From Sympetrum striolatum (lineage: Eukaryota; Arthropoda; Insecta; Odonata; Libellulidae), in assembly GCA_947579665.1 (NCBI GenBank), contig OX388343.1, positions 105,033,657 through 105,097,656 of the forward strand: 64,000 nucleotides of DNA, read 5' to 3'. The notes under the pieces were generated by a model. The model ran no database searches and was not told the origin of the DNA. It was given only the letters and a program-made list of their open reading frames with translations. How positions within the stretch are numbered: position 1 is the first letter of the stretch; every line of letters starts with the position of its first letter. A program made the position numbers and the translations under genes. Below, piece by piece: positions 1 to 12,300 of this stretch.

Positions 1-3000
1 CAGATTATAAGAATCAATTCAAGAACATGAATTTGCAATCGTGAAATAGCGGTACTGACTGCAATAAATCCATCGTGGAAATAAGTCAAGTTTCTCTAAA
101 TATCCGAATCTATATACGCTTAAATTTTTGTACAATGTAGAAAATCAACTATATATGTACGAAATATGTCGAGGAAGCTTTCTAAAGATTAATTACCATT
201 TTATTTTACGGCTAGAGATTCAAAACTTTAATATTCGTTCAAATGAAAACTCGATTTAAGATTAATTTAAATTTTCAACGAGTTATATATATTATCTTCA
301 TTATTTATATTTATAAACTAGTTCTGACCGCAAATCTTTCTATCGTTAAATATTTTAATGACTTCATCCTAAATTCAACACAAAAAAACTTTTTAATTAA
401 TGGCACTTCAAAAGTTCTTTTTACCAATCGCCAGCAAGACATATGTTGCAACTATGATTTTCGCAATTCGAATGCAACCGACTTTTACTTATAGTTCGTA
501 TTCAGAAAAATAAAGTGAGAGAAATGGAATGCGTGAGGAGAAAAAGTTAACTTTCACTCAACGAATCCAAATTTCAAGCGTTTACACCGTGTAATCAATT
601 TATGGCGAAATCGAACTATCCTCATGAAGTTGTGACGGATGAAATAATATAATAGTAATTTTGAGAGTAAAATTTGGCTTCTCATCATCCTGATTTCATA
701 AATAAAATTAGAGGTCATGATATTGGGAGGTCATTTGTTAAAACGGCCTTTGTGCTATTAATTTGATGGATATAAGATGTCTCGTTAGAAGAATAGTTAG
801 ACGTCACACTGTAAGAATATTAAGAGAACTGACAAAGCAAATTCACAATGAATTGAAACGCGATGCGTTTATTTCCTTTAGTAAAAATTAGATTTATTTA
901 TCTACGCAAGAATCTACGCCTCGATTGAAACTCGCTAAGTAAAAATATGAAGAAACTGTAGATAATGCAAACGTATTCATTTTAGCAGAACCAAAAGATG
1001 ATAATATTTTAGCAAGCTATATGAATGCCTGAAAGTTTATTACATCTCACTTCTTTAGATATGATGCGACAAATCTTTCCCTTTCCTATAGCGATGTGAT
1101 TAAGAAAATACCCACAATGAATCTATGTGAAATATTTATCTGGCTCATATACTTCTTTTAAACTTGTTAATTACAATGAAAATGATAGCAAAGAAAGTTT
1201 CGATCACTTTTATTTTAGAATTTTCTCATAAGGTGATATCATTGGATGTGGGGCGATAACTTGTCCCAGAAAACTCAGATAATTATTTTCTTGCCTTACT
1301 TTGTAATGAGACAATTACGTATTTCAGCGCAAACTCAAGTAATTTGATTTTTCGTAGGTTTTATTAGCATCGCATAAACCAACTGACTGCCTTTCGTTAG
1401 GACGAAAAGATGGAAGCCTGCGGCCGGGCGCATCTTGCCGTATTTTTGTCTCTTCCTGAAATAAATGTTCGTATTCAAAAAATTATGTGTCGTTTATCAA
1501 ATGAAAATAAAATATAAAATATTCTACCCAGAAAAACAGAGAAAATTAATCCTTTATCCATCGTAAAATTTCGAAGTTAAACAATTCCATCTAATTCTAT
1601 TCTATAGATTCTCCCCATTTCTGGTTTAGACAAATCTGTATTCAATATTTTTTAACATTAATCTATTTTTACATTTTGGAAAATATTCATTTCGTCCAAA
1701 ATTAACTCTATTATTGTATTTAAGTTCTACTTTTGTAAACTCGAGACTTCTAGATAACTCAATAAATACAGATTAAGCGTGAAAAGGGAAAATAATGGAC
1801 TTACAACTGAATTCCAGAGAAAGGGAATGACTATTGAAGATACGGAATGGTGTTTTTATCCTTTCTCAAGTTCAAATACCTTTTTGAAAGAAAAATCCTT
1901 CAACTTGAGTATTACATTGCTCGCGAGTGTTTCTCCCTCCCCCGCCATTTTCTTTGCGTCTTCCAAGTTTCACATTCCATATTTTCCTTGAACCTGTTGC
2001 CCAAGGGAAGTATGTCGTGCATTATTATGATTTCAAAGAAGTTCGACCTCCAAATCTCGCACGTTGCTCACTATGCGTGGAGGTGGAAAGAAAATTAATT
2101 TTCTCCGGAAAAGAGATTCTGAGAATAGATAATATCGGTATTGATCCATAGGTCAAATGCGTAACAATAATTCCCTTCGCTCATTACTGGAACGAAAAGT
2201 CAGTATGAATAAATCTTCTAGACATTGCGTAAGACGAGAAATGTTTTCGTGTTACGCTATCAAAGCTAATGTGGAAATATGGTCGATGAAAAAACTCTAT
2301 TTCCTTACTATATTAGAATTTCTTATACGATGCTCATAAATTTTCTTGCACGTGTCAGTCAATTTTGCAATTATATCATAACTTCTTTATCAGTGTTACT
2401 GAAATAGAACGAGCTGATGAAGCATGATTTCAGATTTAATTCCATTTCTATACCAAACAGAGAGATTGATCTCAAATATTTGATCGTACCCGCTGAGATC
2501 TGGTAGAACGTCATTCTTATGTAATACCCTACCAAAAGTATGAAGATACTTCGTATTCACACATTGTGTATAGTGTATAGCATTTTTTATCTTAAATAAA
2601 ACTCGAAAATACATCGAAACATATAATACATCGAAAATTGAAAATTTGGGCATGAAGGTATATATTTTAGCGTAACGTTTACATAAAAAAAACGTGATCA
2701 TATTTCAACTAACAATTTAACTACCGTATTAGCGGTATTTAACAAAGATAAAAGGTCGCAAAATCAAAACTCCACTACTCATTCTGCAAAATATATTCCA
2801 ACAAAATTTAATTATTATTCCATTAACTAGAGTACAGGGCTGGATTGCTATGCCTCGATGAGTGATTATTGCTTGTATCTAACCATAAATTCTGCGATTA
2901 TCCATACAAATAATGCTCCCATAGATTCAACCCTCTTCTTTTCGAGAATCGAGAAAGCGAGCAAAGAGGATTTTGCTTCACAACAAACAACAAAATCACT

Positions 3001-5170
3001 AAATTCGACTTAATGTGAAGAAAATTGTCATTAAAAATAGAGTAATATTCGATCGCATGCAAAGTGGATGAATTAACCCTAATGGAAGGGTCGACCAGTG
3101 ACGTCCTTGTGTCCAGGTGCGACATTGCGAAAAAGTAGAAATTTAAGATTCCTCGAGTAGAAAGTTTCGTCGATCGGTATTTCCGAGGAGAAACGGTGTC
3201 GCCGACAACGAATAATCCCGTACATATCTCAATGATGGAAATTTCTTTCCCATCCGAAGAATCACGAGAGCGATGGAATTTCCCAAGCAATTCGAAATTC
3301 CTACGATTTCTGTGAAGAGAATGTTATCCTACGTGGAGCTATTGCGGCTTTCTTTGGGTCAAAGTTCAGAGGGCCCAACGATACGTGGATATCATGACAT
3401 CTTCCAAAAACTAGATATTATGCTATTTATGTTAATAATCTTAATCTTACGGATAAAATGATTTCAAAAACATAGCAAATTACACTAAGACCAGTCAAAT
3501 ACAATCTGTATGTATCTAACAAATAGGACGGTGAATCGTAAGTAATTAGGTCAGTCAGGTGATCTTAGTAATGAAAATTGAAATCGCTTGCAACGTATCG
3601 AGTTTAATGGTGTCACCCTCTGCAGTATGGCAACCATCTGCTAAATATCATTATCATTAAGCAGTGTCGTGTATCAAATATTACCCATCTCGTTACGTTA
3701 CTAAATGTTGCACAAGTAGCACTTTTCACTTTCAATTTTTATGGGAGAGCAAAATTTTCGGTTAAAAAATTCCACTTTTTTGAGTAGATAAATATATAAT
3801 GATATAGCGCCATTGTTCGCGGTCTACTCGAATCACCAATTATCCAAATTACCAATATAAACTATTGCGCCCACAAAACGAGCAGAAAAAGGTGTAGAGG
3901 CAAGACTTACAAAATTTTGATTCTCAAATGGACGAGAAGATCCTTTTGTGTATTGTTAATGAAATAAAACTAACTTTAAATTGAGTAAATAAATGTAAAA
4001 CGCCTAATATCGCGTGATGAAAATTGTCATCTCGATATAATGAAACTTTTTCATTCAATATTCGGAAAATTTCGGTAATTACCAATAAATATTACGTCGA
4101 TCGAGAGAGATTTAGAATCAATCTTCTATCATTTACTATCGCTATATCTTTAAAATATCAATCTGAAGCGACACGATCAAGGAATTGGGCCAATTGAAAA
4201 TATGTTAAATCAAGATTACTGGTTCTCTCATTCCAGGGTTTTAATCATATAATGGCATACACGGAATCTGAACTCACACATGCCTAGTAATAATCTTTTA
4301 TCTCGTATCATTATCATAATTCCATTATTATGTTATCATATTATCATCGTTATTAATATATTTATAGATATTGCTAAGAATGTTTACTCCATGTTTTAAC
4401 TACTTCAGTCAATTTTAAAATTGTGAAGCTGACAATAAATGGTGAACTTGAATCCCTAACCAAGCGACTTACTGGAGGTTTCCTTTATTGCGGATAGCTT
4501 AACCCTGCATTTAGAATGAATACAATCTTGTTAGATGGAGTGAAGACTTTCAGGTAAAAGCAGGTATGCGCGACAGGTGGCAGCACGGAATAAATAGCGA
4601 GTAGGGAAGCTAAAGAGAAAATAGTTTTAAATTCAAATGAAATCGTAAAAATATAAAGAAACAACAGCTCTGAAGAATAAAATTGTCAATGAAATGGAAT
4701 TATAAATGTATCTATTGGAATAAAAGTTCAAAACTTCAAATACATAAAGGAAAAATAAAATGGAAATTAAGGCTGAATAACAATGAAGTTGTTGACAGTA
4801 CTAACTTTATTCATTGGATGAATATCGCTTATGAAAAATTAAGAAGTACAAATAGTTAATCATCGATTTTCAACTCAAAAACGATTAGAAAATAACAAAT
4901 AAAGAAGAGAGGGGAAACGGGTTTAATCGGTACAGGATAGTTGAATTTTTAATTGAAAACATATCGGAAGGAAATTGGAATGGAAATTTTGCGCGATGTG
5001 AAGGCAACAAATGTCGAAAAATCAGCATTTGTTTAAAACTGACTGCATACCGAAATATGGGAAATATGGGTTGATCAGTTTCTATCTTCAAAACAGAATA
5101 ACTTTCTTTGCTTTATCGATACAGTTATACTAAAAAAACATGACTAATCGGTTTAGCCAGTATTACATAT
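1..5170. other. No recognisable gene; AT-rich intergenic or 5' intron sequence
   Basis: I found no exon, RNA gene or transposase I can name here. Open frames are short and unlike known families. A short open stretch near 2000-2150 on the plus strand and a GC-richer patch near 3060-3300 were inspected without recognition. If the scavenger-receptor gene begins upstream of the window, this is part of its first intron. Confidence 0.5.
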
Positions 5171-5179
5171 TCTGAAAAT

Positions 5180-5660
5180 ATGACATCAAAAAATATAGTA
5201 TTTACCGAAAAAAACAATTGATCAAAGATATACTTAAAATTTGGGGATACTTTGACCACCCTAGTGTTTTCTATGGAAAATCGATGTAGCCCCATGAAAA
5301 TGAATGGAAAAATATTTGTCACAGTTAAATATGTTAGAGCTTGACAAGTCTTTAATTGTATTTGCCTTATTGTCATAAAACTCTCCCCTTCTCTTGATAC
5401 TGATGCTCTTTTAATATTGGTAGCCAGTCGTTGCCCAAACGAATCCTTATGCCTGTCGAGAAGGCTGTATATGCAGTCTACTCCAGGAATTGTTCTTAAA
5501 AATGTCCACCGTTTTGCCTCTACTGTCTAAGTAATACTTGGCCATCAGTCTTACGTCCGTAAGACTTAATGGAAAACCCCAATCGGAACACTTGGCTGCT
5601 GCTTCAAGGATGGCCAGTTCCTCTTCTTTAGTAAAAATCGTTGGCCGGCCAAAACTAAAA
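5180..5660 (-). pseudogene. Decayed Tigger/pogo-like transposase fragment
   Basis: Reading the minus strand from about 5658, the translation starts GRPTIFTKEEE and runs through SDWGFPLS and a stretch ending RGKTVDIFKNN. This is the pattern of the N-terminal DNA-binding region of Tigger/pogo-type (Tc1/mariner superfamily) transposases. The frame then shifts, and the +1 frame continues with a PGVDC...RHK-like stretch (usual form PGxDW...FLKRH) followed by weak resemblance to the early catalytic region. The frameshift and absence of a DDE core make it a dead fragment. Its extent downstream of about 5200 is unclear. Family assignment is from motif memory, not a search. Confidence 0.55.
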
Positions 5661-7440
5661 ATGCGTACTCTCGTAAGACTATGTTATTAGCGAAGTTCAA
5701 AAAATATTAAGAAGTATCGATCAAAGTATACCCAGAATTTAAAGTATCTCCATGATACTGTACTTATTAATGAAGATAAATCTATACATACTTATAAATG
5801 AAAATAAATTATAAATAAATAGAAGACCTGAAGAGGAGGAGAGGCATGAAAGCCCCAAATCATTTTTTTATCTCAGCAAAAGATATCAGTTTTTCAATGT
5901 CATTCATAAAATCAAATTCTAAGTAAATTTGGCATGTGCATTGAAATAAATCTCTTTATTTCAAATCAGTTGCGACCCAAGAACTAGAGAAAGAGATATG
6001 ATACATATTATGCAATATAAAATTAATTATAAGGTTGAAATTTTGAAATGGTAGAGCAGTAACAAATTTCCTCAGGTTGTAGTAATCATGTTTTTTCGGA
6101 GTGTACTTGTGGAAAATTCGCATAGGACTGATTTTTATTTGTCCTACCACATAATAAAAATGATGAGGTAAATAATACATTTCATAAGCCATTTTTTATT
6201 AACAGCCCTGCATATTAAGAAAGCGGCTGGGGTGTAGAAACACCCCGCGCGAGTAACGGCGGGTTAACTTTTCCTTAATACTTAAATCCAATCGGCAATT
6301 AGTTCCAACGCAAGTGTCAGGAGCTGATAAATTTGATAACTATGAACACTTAACTGCTCCGCGTTCTTTCATCCGACCCTATCCGAAGGTCTATATGAGG
6401 AGAAGGCGGAAGTTGTCAGTATTAGTCACACAATAGTGAGAGGCAATTTTCTGTGGGTCTGAGAGATTGAATTATTCTATCACAATCCACAAAATTGAGC
6501 TCTTCTTGCTCCAAAATGAACCGTTTCCTAGAGCGAACACAGGATGATTAAGTGGTAATCAAGAAGGAGCTCGTAGTACGAAATCGGGACATTCCGGGAT
6601 CTTGCATTGATGTTTCCGGTTTGCGATATGAGCGTCGAGGGGAGAGTAAGGGTAAGTAGGAGACTGCGCTCGAGTGCAGCCGAGGACCGGATTGATGAGG
6701 AGAGAAAAGGGGAGGAATGTGGGACGGTGGTCCGTTTGAGAGAGAGGGAGCGACAACAGGTTCTCCGACCTAGGTCAAGGCGATAGTGGTGAGGAGAGGA
6801 CGCTGACCGCGATCTCTCGTTTTCAGTTACGGAAGAGCGAGGAATATGAAATTAAGATAATGATAAAGGAAGTTGAGATAAAGGGGTGAGAAAAGAAATG
6901 AGAGTGGAAAAGAGGAGGATTTGAATATGACTGCGGAAGGAATGAAAGGAAAATGCGATGGAAATGTCTGAGATGCACCGATGCGGGAAATATTCGCGCA
7001 TTAGCATATTCAATTTGAGTTTTGAAATGCATTACTATATGGCCATAAATTGGTATATATGTATGTATAGAAGAATATTAATCGTTAGAAACGTTTTATG
7101 AAATTCTTTCCAGCGTGATTCAAGAAGAAAATCATATTGCGTTGAGTACAAAACAGTGAGAATCGTTCCTTTAGAATATTGTTGAAGAAAGTGAGTAACA
7201 AAATAAAAATATATTTTCGCTAACCTCTTGTTTTGTTATCCATAAATGTTTCATGTTTGTCTCCACTTCATATACATAAATGTGTACTCCCTATATTATA
7301 TACCCTAATGAATCACCTTAAGAATTTAATGATTTTTAGTACACTAGATTGAAGGTACAAACGATACATGTATTGAAGTGCAAAGGAAAGATATGCAATA
7401 GTTTATAATTAGGAACTTAAGGTATGCAATTATGAATACA
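5661..7440. other. No gene recognised; GC-richer patch at 6200-6820
   Basis: Nothing codes convincingly. The patch 6200-6820 is richer in G and C than its surroundings and contains a small hairpin (GGGGTG...CACCCC near 6229-6246). Short open frames on the minus strand here are low-complexity Ser/Pro/His-rich and not credible genes. Confidence 0.4.
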
Positions 7441-7450
7441 TAATTATTGA

Positions 7451-7510
7451 AATGGATGTAATTGGGATTTTCCTGTTTCCATTAGAGACGTTATTATTAG
7501 TATTTTTATT
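7451..7510. repeat. Dispersed repeat, copy 1, with ATT-rich tail
   Basis: The segment beginning GGATGTAATTGGGATTTTCC followed by an ATT-rich tail recurs almost unchanged at 30219-30290. The core plus simple-sequence tail is what the 3' end of a retroposon looks like. The family was not identified. Confidence 0.65.
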
Positions 7511-8529
7511 GTTATTATAAGGAGCAAATGGAGGCAAAAAGTCTTTTTATTTGAGTAACTGCTACAGCTAGATTTATGATTATCACTAATAATTATAAGA
7601 TTCAAATGAATCTGGTGTATTTTAATCCCTATAGATTGACTCAGCCTTTATTATAATAAGATTCAAAGGTCAAATAATTATTTGGCCTTTATTATCAATC
7701 AAAAACACCTGGAGTTAAAACACCAAAGTCAACATGTATCCGACATTTTAATAACGTTATTAAAATTTTAATGTCGCCGTATCGTTCATTTGTAATAAAC
7801 TTCTCCATTCAACCAATATGAATAAAATAACTAGCTAATCTATGAGTTTCGGAAGCTCTTCCTACATTATTTTCCACGTTAACTCGGCAATGCGGCGTCT
7901 CATTATTATCATTTTTTTGCATCGGAATACTTGACTTTGCCACAATTGACAGCAGACATTGTCAGCACGTTTAATCTTCAAAATTCCTGATTCGGAATGA
8001 AATCTTAGAATTACTCATGACTGTAAAGTGGCAACCCTGTTAATAACATGAAAGTGCATCTCATTGACCCAATTTGCCAACGTAAAATAAAAGGAAAAAT
8101 TGATTGTGAGCGATAATGGTTATAATTTCATCCTTTAACAAATCTTCCTTATTTTTATTTTGCATTCCTTTTACCGATTAAATATGTGATGATACCTTGT
8201 AAGCCTTGCTCATAAGCGACACGGGAGAAAATAGAACTAAATCTCCGCACAATTTTCAAATGATAATACAAATCTTTGGATCCAGACAAGGGTTTGATGG
8301 CTGAAAATTGTATCTAAAGATACTACTGAGCCAGAATATATGAGGCAGTTTCAATGCGAATATTTCACCTTTGTAATTATTTTCACTAAAATGTCAATCG
8401 CTGAAGGATAGTTTGATTTTTCCTGTCCTTCCACATTATGATGAAGAATAATTCCTTTATATTGGAGTTGTAAATAATTGAAACTACCAACATGATGAAT
8501 TTCGCTCAGATATTCAAGATAAAATTCAT

Positions 8530-8614
8530 CCTTATTATTAAAATAATAATAATAATAAAACCTATCTGTTCGGACAAGAGTGAGACTAAAAGCCTCTTCT
8601 TCTATCTAACCCAT
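8530..8614 (-). mobile_element. 3' tail of the window's non-LTR retrotransposon family
   Basis: On the minus strand this reads as a GTTAGATRGAAGA-type stretch, then a TTTTAGTCTCA-type stretch, then a run of ATT trinucleotides. It matches the end of the retrotransposon at 54316-56625 (compare 56555-56625). Only the extreme 3' end is present, as expected for a 5'-truncated insertion. Confidence 0.6.
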
Positions 8615-9198
8615 GATCTATCCAAAACGGCATCTGAATTAAAATAAAGAACTTCATAATTAATTCAATCAAAATCAAAGACAGATTATTTTTCTGATTA
8701 TGAAGATGTTGCTTTAAGCAACATTTTCATCTAATAGTAAATTATATTCCATTGCCATAAGCTTGAGCAGACGATAATTAAACTAATGTTAAACTCTTCA
8801 GATGAACACAAAAATCAATCACACAAAAAATACGATTCGGCTTAAATATGATTTTTACTATGAACATTTCATTAATTTTAACAATACATGATTAATCGCA
8901 ATGGTTAGAATGAGCATCAGAGATATAATTTAAACGTAATTACGGAATGAAATCTATCTTATATTCTAATTTTATAAAGTAAATTATGTATTTTATAAAA
9001 GATGTTGTGTTTTTGTGCATTAAATTTCATAAAAGATGAAAATAAACCAAAAATATCATGCCTGCTTCAACGTTATTTTTTCTGCCCACGCTTAAGTGTA
9101 CTTCTCTGCCTGCCTGTATTGTATACACCTAAGAGTAAGGTGTAGCCTCAGTCCACCCGACGGAAGCGATCTTTAACGTAGCGTGCACTTAATTTCAG

Positions 9199-9340
9199 GG
9201 AGGATATGGAAAAAATAAATATCGCATTCCACGAAAACAGCACCGTCACTTTCCAGCACAAGAAAATCCTCCGCTTCGTCCCTGAACTCTCATCCGGAAG
9301 CAAAGATACTACAGTTGTGGTGCCTAATATTCCTCTGCTG
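9199..9340 (+). CDS. SR-B exon (first found)
   Basis: Acceptor TTTCAG at 9193-9198 and donor GTAAGT at 9341. The exon opens with one base of a split codon and then reads EDMEKINIAFHENST up to NIPLL. This is the extracellular segment after the EVGPYVY motif of the family, with an N-glycosylation sequon (NST). Confidence 0.9.
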
Positions 9341-12300
9341 GTAAGTTTAACTAATCAAATTATTTGACGCCTAAAAACTGCAATATTCTTTAAAGATTGA
9401 CGATTCTAACTATATTTCCTTCCTGATGTTGGAGATCGCGGCCACGACTATTCATTATGCCTTCAATTTCTTCGAAATATGTTATCCCTTGATCGCCCGG
9501 TGGAGCAATACATCAAATGCCCTGACATACTTTGAGGAACTTAAAAACTCCTTAAATGAGATGGGGCATTAATGTCAAATACTATTTTATGTTCTAATTA
9601 AGAGTGGACCATGACCATGCCAGAGAAAATACCAATTGTACCAATTAACGTCTACTTAAAATTACGGGATATAGCTCACCTGTGCTGTGGCCGAGAGACT
9701 TGCTTCTTTCAAGGACACGTGCTTCATGATTTATCATTTATATAAGCTATATCAATTTATCAAAGCTATTCTCGATCATACGAATGAAAACGTGAGAAAA
9801 AACTTAAGCTGGTATCCTCAGGTATGGATAAAATAAGGTAAATTATTGCATATATTATCATATTTATGATAAATTTTGGGTCGAAGTACTTTATTGCTAT
9901 ATTTAAGCTCCCTTATTATTGTTTACTCCTTGATGTGTATGTTTTTAATTATACAAATCTATCAAGTTTAACTTGATTTGACAAAGTTTTCTTACTATTC
10001 TTCGAGCGTTTTAAGCATCTCACCCTCGCCCTAATTAAACGACGCTGAAATCGTCTTTTATGCACCCATTTCATCCTTTTTCTTGCGTCCATCGATTTTA
10101 TTTCAAATTTTAAATTTTCTTGAAACGAAAATGACAACTACTCGAATGATAAAGTTGGAGACGGCAATTGAAACAATAGCGCAAATCCTTTCGCTGCTCT
10201 TTCAATATTTATTCAAGGATTATGATTTCGCATATCCTTTGACAAGATTAAATTCAAGTTACACCCATGCTTTTCTCGTAAATTTCTTATCTGATGACAT
10301 ATTTTAATATCAAACTGAGTGCTAATGAGTTTTGATTCTTCCGAATTATTTTTCATAATGAGTGACGCGATTCTAGCCTATCAATTTGTTCGTAATAAAT
10401 TCTTTATTAAAACTCCTCTCAAAAATACTAACTCCTAACAAACCTTTAAAAATTATTAACTTGTTAGCTTCCCAGGTATTTTAGATAGAAATTCATTGGA
10501 TAAATTGATGTTAGAAGATTGTTATAATTTAAAAATTTGTACTAGAAATGGATGAATGAAAACTAAGTAATCATCACAAGCAGGAAAGACTTCCTAATTC
10601 ATTTAAATAATGATCGGCTATTGTACCAAAATCGTCACAGTTTCAAGTTAAATTAAACATAAATAACGGGTTTATCAAAGGAGTGAACGGGAAAATGGTC
10701 ATTTTAGCATATGTCTCTCCTAGCACAGGAGTGGGCCCTCAAAACTAATTTCCCATATCAAACAAATTGTTTCATCTACGTGCTGATGTGAGGAAACTCT
10801 ATATCTACGCATAACTTATATTTCTTACGAGAATATCGTCAATTATTATATTAAATCAAAAAATACCATTCAAGGAACGTAAAGCAAGAAACATAGCAAA
10901 TCTGTAACACATCCTCGAAAATTTGTCAGAAATTGTAGAAAATATTTGGATATAAATTATCTTACTTCAAAAAGAGAAGAAAAAAATTAATTATTTAGTA
11001 ATTTCGATATCAATTACAAGTCGTAGAGACTTCTCCTTTCCCTTTCCTTGCAGCAAAGATACAATCGAGCTGTTCTCTAATATTTGAATATCTCGGCAGA
11101 CGCTGTCCACTCAGAGCAAAGGCCTTCCCCGGCTGCTCCGGATGGCCCTTTCCGTGTTTCTGCGCACCATGAAGATGCAGCCCTTCGTCAAAGTCACACC
11201 TGAGCAGCTGGCATTTGGATATGATGACACTCTCCTCACTCTAGCACATCGATTTTTCCCTCGTCATCGGCGCCCCATGAGTAAAATGGGGCTCTTGATC
11301 GGGGTAAGGACACTCAGTCACCATCAATCGCAAATTTCGAACATAGTTTTATAAATTTTATGCTACGTGAAAATGTTCTAGTTATTAGCTCTATAAGATC
11401 TTTATTAATGCGAGATTGAGATTAAGAAGTCTCTTCTTCCATCAAACCTTTCGTCAGTGAAAAGAAAAAACACAACCAATGTGTAGGTGAATAGAGACAG
11501 AGCGGAAAACTTTAGAAGGATTGGATGCAAAAAAACCTAGGGTAATCGTAGGAAAAAAGATACACTGCAGGAAAACCTGCACAGAGAAGGGAGTGGGTGT
11601 GAAAAGCCTTCGCAAACCTACTGATAATACAAGCTTAAAGATGTAAAGGGAAGCCGTGTATACCATGTAAATTATAATACCAGTAGGTACTATAGCGATA
11701 TTACAAAAAAGGATAACAAAATAAAATCAAAAATAGGAAAAATTGTAATAATACACTATGATAAAATAATAAATATCACAAAATCATAAGTAAAACGTTA
11801 TCATAAAATTATTATTGTTTAGAAAATGAAACATACTAAAAATAACATGTGGAAAAATTCGATAGTTAATTAAAAATGACAAATTAATTAATGCGTAAGG
11901 AAAATTTTGATAAAAAGGACCTTAAAATACATCAGGACAAGAAAAAAATGAATAACATTGCTCAGTGAAAGTCTATCGTAGTATTGACACAACTGTTCCA
12001 ATGAAATCTATATATATATAAAGCAGAAATACTGTGGGTTTGTGGGTTTGTTTGTCTTGGATTGGAGTCTACACCGTTTGCCCGATTTGTCTCAAACTTT
12101 GCATACGTGTCCATTTCTATCAGGAAGGAAGTACTGTCGCAATTTTATTCAAGGATTTTGCTGGGTTCGAACCAAGATCGCTCAGATAGATTTTCATAAG
12201 GAATACACGTAAACTTCACTTTTATCGGTTGCAGGCTTTATTTCTCCTGAAGAATTAAATTAGAAGAAATAGTCGTACAGAGTCAAGACAAACACCGAAA

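Noticed and set aside
243..494. 83-codon plus-strand open frame with a hydrophobic start
   Set aside because: AT-driven composition, no family resemblance and no fit to the missing SR-B N-terminus.
6228..6270. A stretch reading CGCGAGTAACGGCGGGTTAAC resembles a conserved 28S rRNA segment
   Set aside because: Only about 20 bases match loosely and the flanks do not continue like 28S, so an rRNA fragment cannot be supported.
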